The translations under genes and the position numbers were made by a program. A DNA stretch of 8,110 bases. Origin: Deltaproteobacteria bacterium (GTDB lineage Bacteria; Desulfobacterota; G020345765). The notes under the pieces are model-generated. The model was not told the DNA's origin, did not search any database, and saw only the letters and a program-made list of their open reading frames with translations. The stretch covers positions 1 through 8,110 of the forward strand of contig JAUWWP010000095.1 in assembly GCA_030616835.1 (NCBI GenBank). The letters run 5' to 3'. This document shows, piece after piece, positions 5,363 through 8,110 of the stretch; position 1 is the first letter of the stretch; each line of letters begins with the position of its first letter.

Positions 5363-6400
5363 ATGAGGAATCAGCTAATAAAAAGGAAAAGGTATCGGAG
5401 ATTTTCTTATCTTACGGATATTCGAGGAATAAAAAGCGCTATTGGTGAATTGCGGGGATTTGGCTATCCCAAGCAGCCCAAATTAAATAAAGATTACTTG
5501 CCCCAAGACAGTGATACCGTGTTCAATGAAGAGTGGTTTATTAAAACCATCAAGGAAAAAATTGCCCATCATCCGGCAAACAGTATGGAGTTCCCATTTG
5601 AGGGAGAAAGAATATTTGATGAGCCACTGGTAGGTTTTGTCAAGGGAGATGATTCTATCTTTCCGGAATATAAAAGGCTCATAGGCCCTCATCATTTTAC
5701 GCCAGAAGAGATCATGCAATGGCAGGCAAGAAAAAATGGCATCACCTCGCCTGAGACCGAGGATTTGACCGTGGTTTCCTTTGTTATGCCAATTACCAGA
5801 AAGACAAGGGATGAAAATGCCAGGAGAGATGAATGGCCCTCAGAGAGGTGGGCTCAGACCAGGCTCCTGGGTGAAATATTCAGCCAGACATTTGTGAGAG
5901 AGATTATCACATTCTTGATGAGCAAAGGTATCTTAGCCGTAGCCCCGGATGTTACCCCGATGTTCAATAAAAAAAGATATCCCCATGTGGGGTGGGCCTC
6001 GCCGTGGTCACACCGTCACATTGCGTATGCGGCTGGTCTCGGGACATTTGGTAGGCATAATTTCCTGATTACTGAAAAGGGATGCGCACACCGATTAGGT
6101 AGCTTCGTGGTTAACCTGAAGCTGGAGCCAAACCGGGAAAGACCTGAGGATATTCATGCCAATTGTCTCCAGCATCAGAATATAGATTGCTTGAAGTGTG
6201 CGTCCAGATGCCCGGTGGATGCAATCTCTGACGATGGACATGATAAGGAAGGATGCTATCAAAAGGTGGCCAGGTCCATCAAATATTGTAATAAACATTA
6301 TCATATCTTTATTTACGGGTGTGGGCTTTGCGCCACCGGGGTGCCCTGTGAATCGAGTATTCCCGAGGTACTTAAAAAGAGAGCATCAATTGTGGATTGA
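5363..6400 (+). CDS. QueG-like iron-sulfur protein (epoxyqueuosine reductase family)
   Basis: Members of this superfamily, which includes QueG and reductive dehalogenases, are cobalamin-dependent or related redox proteins with two [4Fe-4S] clusters. Numbering from the ATG at 5363 (345 residues), an AAYAAGLGTFG-type segment (here IAYAAGLGTFGRHNFLIT, about 220-237) marks the core. The Cys sites are C268, C276, C279 and C283 followed by P (CLKCASRCPVDAI), C298, and C320/C323/C329 in YGCGLCATGVPCESSIP. The second group is not the plain CxxCxxxCP of QueG; it matches a QueG-like subfamily I recall from Desulfobacterota. The long N-terminus (about 1-130) has no motif I can assign. True queuosine function is therefore doubtful, and no gene symbol is given. 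GAGGTG (5352-5357) is five bases from the ATG at 5363; the adjacent ATG at 5360 is too close. It appears monocistronic. Confidence 0.82.
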   Translation: MRNQLIKRKRYRRFSYLTDIRGIKSAIGELRGFGYPKQPKLNKDYLPQDSDTVFNEEWFIKTIKEKIAHHPANSMEFPFEGERIFDEPLVGFVKGDDSIFPEYKRLIGPHHFTPEEIMQWQARKNGITSPETEDLTVVSFVMPITRKTRDENARRDEWPSERWAQTRLLGEIFSQTFVREIITFLMSKGILAVAPDVTPMFNKKRYPHVGWASPWSHRHIAYAAGLGTFGRHNFLITEKGCAHRLGSFVVNLKLEPNRERPEDIHANCLQHQNIDCLKCASRCPVDAISDDGHDKEGCYQKVARSIKYCNKHYHIFIYGCGLCATGVPCESSIPEVLKKRASIVD

Positions 6401-6435
6401 TAGCGGGGTACCGGGGCTCGAAGGCCCCGGCTATC
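6399..6435 (+). terminator. GC-rich hairpin overlapping the stop of the QueG-like gene
   Basis: CCGGGGC (6411-6417) and GCCCCGG (6424-6430) form a perfect 7-bp stem with a TCGAAG loop. GATAGC (6399-6404) and GCTATC (6430-6435) add an outer arm across a left-side bulge. No T-run follows, so it is a weak intrinsic terminator candidate, or it may protect the 3' end of the message. Confidence 0.4.
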
Positions 6436-6470
6436 TGCTATTGAGTTTACTAAGGTCAATATCAATAATC

Positions 6471-6526
6471 TTGTCCTGAGCCCTTCGACGGAGTTTATCC
6501 CGAGCGGGGCCGAGGGACTCAGGACA
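6471..6526. repeat. Head-to-head pair of the dispersed repeat (copy 6)
   Basis: TGTCCTGAG (6472-6480) and CTCAGGACA (6518-6526) are perfect 9-bp reverse complements; next to them CCCTTCG and CGAGGGA are near-complementary. The centre (GAGCGGGGCCGAGGGA) resembles the GAAGCC-type unit in degenerate form. The rest of the 6401-6689 gap holds no gene; CAGCGGAGCGGAGTCAGGA near 6642-6660 may be a further decayed copy. Confidence 0.6.
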
Positions 6527-6689
6527 GGCTTGTCTGTAGGAGGGTTGCCTAGAATGGGAACCACCTTCAAATTTCAACTATGAAAGGGACAAACTCCACT
6601 ATGCTATGGAAGATAAATAATTGTAACAGTTTATAAGGATCAGCGGAGCGGAGTCAGGAAAAAGAAGAAATGTATGGGGGAATAAAATA

Positions 6690-7526
6690 ATGGAGATTCA
6701 AGGTAGTAAGGTTCTAATTACCGGTGCTGCCAGCGGGATCGGGCGTGCTACCGCCATTGCAATGGCCAGGTCAGGGGCTCGGTTGTTTTTGACGGATATC
6801 AACCACAAGGGTTTAGCGGAGACATCTCGTATGATCGCAGGAGACGGAGGAGAAGTCTGTAAATATAAGGCCTTTGACATCTCTATGTATGAAGATGTGA
6901 AGGTATTTTCTGATGAGATCCATCGGGACTTTGGGCCAGTGGATATCCTGGTGAATGTTGCTGGGATTGCATTGTTTGCGCAGTTGGAGGACATGAGCCA
7001 CGATCACTGGAAAAAGGTCTTAGCGGTAAATCTCTGGGGAGTAATCCATGGTATTGAATGTTTTGTCCCGGAGATGATCCGTGCCCGGAGAGGGCATGTG
7101 GTTAGTGTATCCTCCACAGCCGGGATCATTGGATTGCCATGGCACGCAGTGTATGCCGGGACAAAGCACGCCCTGGTGGGAATCTCTGAGGTCTTGCGCT
7201 ATGACTTGAAGAAACACAATCTTGGAGTGAGCGTAATCTGTCCTGGTGCGGTGAGAACCGGTTTGGTAAAAACTGTGGAGGTCATTGGAAATAAAGATGC
7301 GGTGGCAAAGGTAAGAAGTAAGTTTTTAAAGATTGCTATCCCTCCAGAAAAAGTAGCTAAACAGATCATCAGTGTCATCAAAAAGAAAAAATTCATGCTG
7401 ATCACTTCACTTGATATCAGGATCCTATTTTTCTTAAAAAGGCATATTCCCCCTTTGTATCATGTCATTATGCGTCTTCTTTGCTGGTATATGGACAAAG
7501 AGCTTTTAAGAAAAAAAGAGAGCTAA
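6690..7526 (+). CDS. Short-chain dehydrogenase/reductase (SDR)
   Basis: A classical SDR oxidoreductase on a Rossmann fold; the substrate cannot be told from sequence. Of 278 residues, the visible motifs are TGAASGIG (11-18, dinucleotide binding), D36 at the end of the second strand (favouring NAD(H) over NADP(H)), NVAG (89-92), N114, S142, and Y155-x-x-x-K159, completing the N-S-Y-K tetrad. CPGAVRTG (184-191) is the usual post-active-site loop. The protein is longer than a 250-residue SDR because of a basic (KKKK, 231-234) and hydrophobic C-terminal extension, about 236-268, that may bind membrane or cover a lipophilic substrate site. GGGGGAA (6676-6682) lies seven bases before the ATG. It ends five bases before the convergent lytic transglycosylase stop. 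Confidence 0.92.
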   Translation: MEIQGSKVLITGAASGIGRATAIAMARSGARLFLTDINHKGLAETSRMIAGDGGEVCKYKAFDISMYEDVKVFSDEIHRDFGPVDILVNVAGIALFAQLEDMSHDHWKKVLAVNLWGVIHGIECFVPEMIRARRGHVVSVSSTAGIIGLPWHAVYAGTKHALVGISEVLRYDLKKHNLGVSVICPGAVRTGLVKTVEVIGNKDAVAKVRSKFLKIAIPPEKVAKQIISVIKKKKFMLITSLDIRILFFLKRHIPPLYHVIMRLLCWYMDKELLRKKES

Positions 7527-7531
7527 TACCT

Positions 7532-8101
7532 TTATAATTCCTTCTTAAAATTCCTGATTTTTCTCACGTATCCGATGGTCTCCTTGTGTCTCCAATTGGG
7601 GACAAAAGGGGCTATTTTAACAATGGAATCCCAATGATTTTCATTTAATCCCTTTCTCTGGCAAATTTTTTGCGCCCTTATTATTCGACTATGGCCTGCA
7701 TTATAGCTTCCAAACATAAAGCACATTCTATCTATCAGGGGCCTCTCGGCCCTCCACTTATCCCACATAAGCCGGTCGTAATATATTCCCGCAGCGATAT
7801 TCCATTTAGGATCGTGGATGTTCTTCAATTCCGGATTTTTCTCCTTTATATATTCAAATGTTTTCGGCATAACCTGCATGATCCCCTGAGCATGCACCCA
7901 GCTCTCCGCATCCTCCCTTAGATTCGACTCGGCAATCGCTTGGGCCTTGAACCACTTCCAATCGAAGGCAGAGCTAAAAAATCTTTTCGAATATTTTTTA
8001 AAATAGCGGTCATAGCGGCCGGTATATCTCTCGGTAGGAGGGGCACAGAAATTAAGGGTAAACAAAAACAGTAAGATTAAGAATAAACGGATTTTCTTCA
8101 C
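7532..8101 (-). CDS. Lytic transglycosylase (GH23, MltF/Slt-like catalytic domain)
   Basis: Lytic transglycosylases cleave the MurNAc-GlcNAc bond of peptidoglycan to give 1,6-anhydro ends, in the cell envelope. A positive N-terminus and hydrophobic run (KKIRLFLILLFLFTLNFC) form a signal peptide; C19 could be lipidated, but Phe at -1 is unusual for a lipobox. The catalytic domain shows E58-S59 in AIAESN, AQGIMQVMP (71-79), FGSYNAG (130-136) and a terminal ETIGYVRKI (174-182), in the order of the SLT fold, nearest to the MltF catalytic domain but without its solute-binding part. The start is a GTG at 8101 with no Shine-Dalgarno in the nine remaining bases; the frame stays open to the edge, so the true start may lie outside. 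The signal peptide beginning straight after GTG supports it. Confidence 0.88.
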   Translation of the reverse strand: MKKIRLFLILLFLFTLNFCAPPTERYTGRYDRYFKKYSKRFFSSAFDWKWFKAQAIAESNLREDAESWVHAQGIMQVMPKTFEYIKEKNPELKNIHDPKWNIAAGIYYDRLMWDKWRAERPLIDRMCFMFGSYNAGHSRIIRAQKICQRKGLNENHWDSIVKIAPFVPNWRHKETIGYVRKIRNFKKEL

Positions 8102-8110
8102 GGTTAGTGC

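Noticed and set aside
5251..5448. Plus-strand frame of 65 codons before the QueG-like gene
   Set aside because: It reads through the repeat block (VLSEAEG) and overlaps the real gene in another frame.
6401..6689. tRNA or small RNA gene
   Set aside because: No cloverleaf or T-loop sequence could be found by eye; the structure present is explained by the hairpin and repeat pair.

Overview
The window is ordinary bacterial chromosome, probably from an uncultivated, anaerobic or metabolically versatile lineage, and I cannot place it in a phylum. Support comes from the genes: a nickel-pincer cofactor gene (larC), a bifunctional (p)ppGpp synthetase/hydrolase (rel) next to RNA polymerase omega (rpoZ), a zinc-ribbon (C+) form of ribosomal protein bL28, and a QueG-like 4Fe-4S protein of a type I associate with Desulfobacterota and neighbouring phyla. 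Intergenic DNA is full of a dispersed TCCTGAGC/TCGAAGGA palindromic repeat, a kind I recall from many environmental and candidate-phylum genomes.

Layout. Bases 1-2185 hold a plus-strand, operon-like run: the 3' part of larC, a single-span membrane protein overlapping it by ATGA, a membrane-anchored protein with an outside beta-rich domain, and a two-span holin-like membrane protein with a near-perfect Shine-Dalgarno. Bases 2186-2616 hold no convincing gene but a stack of palindromes, ending in a 128-bp MITE-like element with 12-bp perfect inverted termini. Bases 2617-4952 hold rpoZ (TTG start) and rel, joined by an ATGA overlap. On the minus strand rpmB (bL28) converges on rel, with one base between the stop codons. 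Bases 5146-5362 form a divergent intergenic region with a candidate rpmB promoter and more repeats. Bases 5363-6400 encode the QueG-like Fe-S protein, followed by a strong GC hairpin and a head-to-head repeat pair. Bases 6690-7526 encode a short-chain dehydrogenase/reductase. A minus-strand lytic transglycosylase (7532-8101) converges on it; its start lies at or beyond the window edge.

How the genes fit together. rpoZ and rel form a stringent-response pair: Rel makes and degrades (p)ppGpp, and the omega subunit begins with the Met-Ala-Arg sequence that in E. coli helps form ppGpp site 1 on RNA polymerase. LarC acts in nickel-cofactor synthesis; its upstream partners would lie outside the window. 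The three small membrane proteins have no function I can assign. The right half looks like separate single-gene units, not one pathway. I see no CRISPR array, tRNA, rRNA, transposase or defence module. The points most worth checking are the nested palindrome region, the omega-Rel coupling and the membrane-protein trio.
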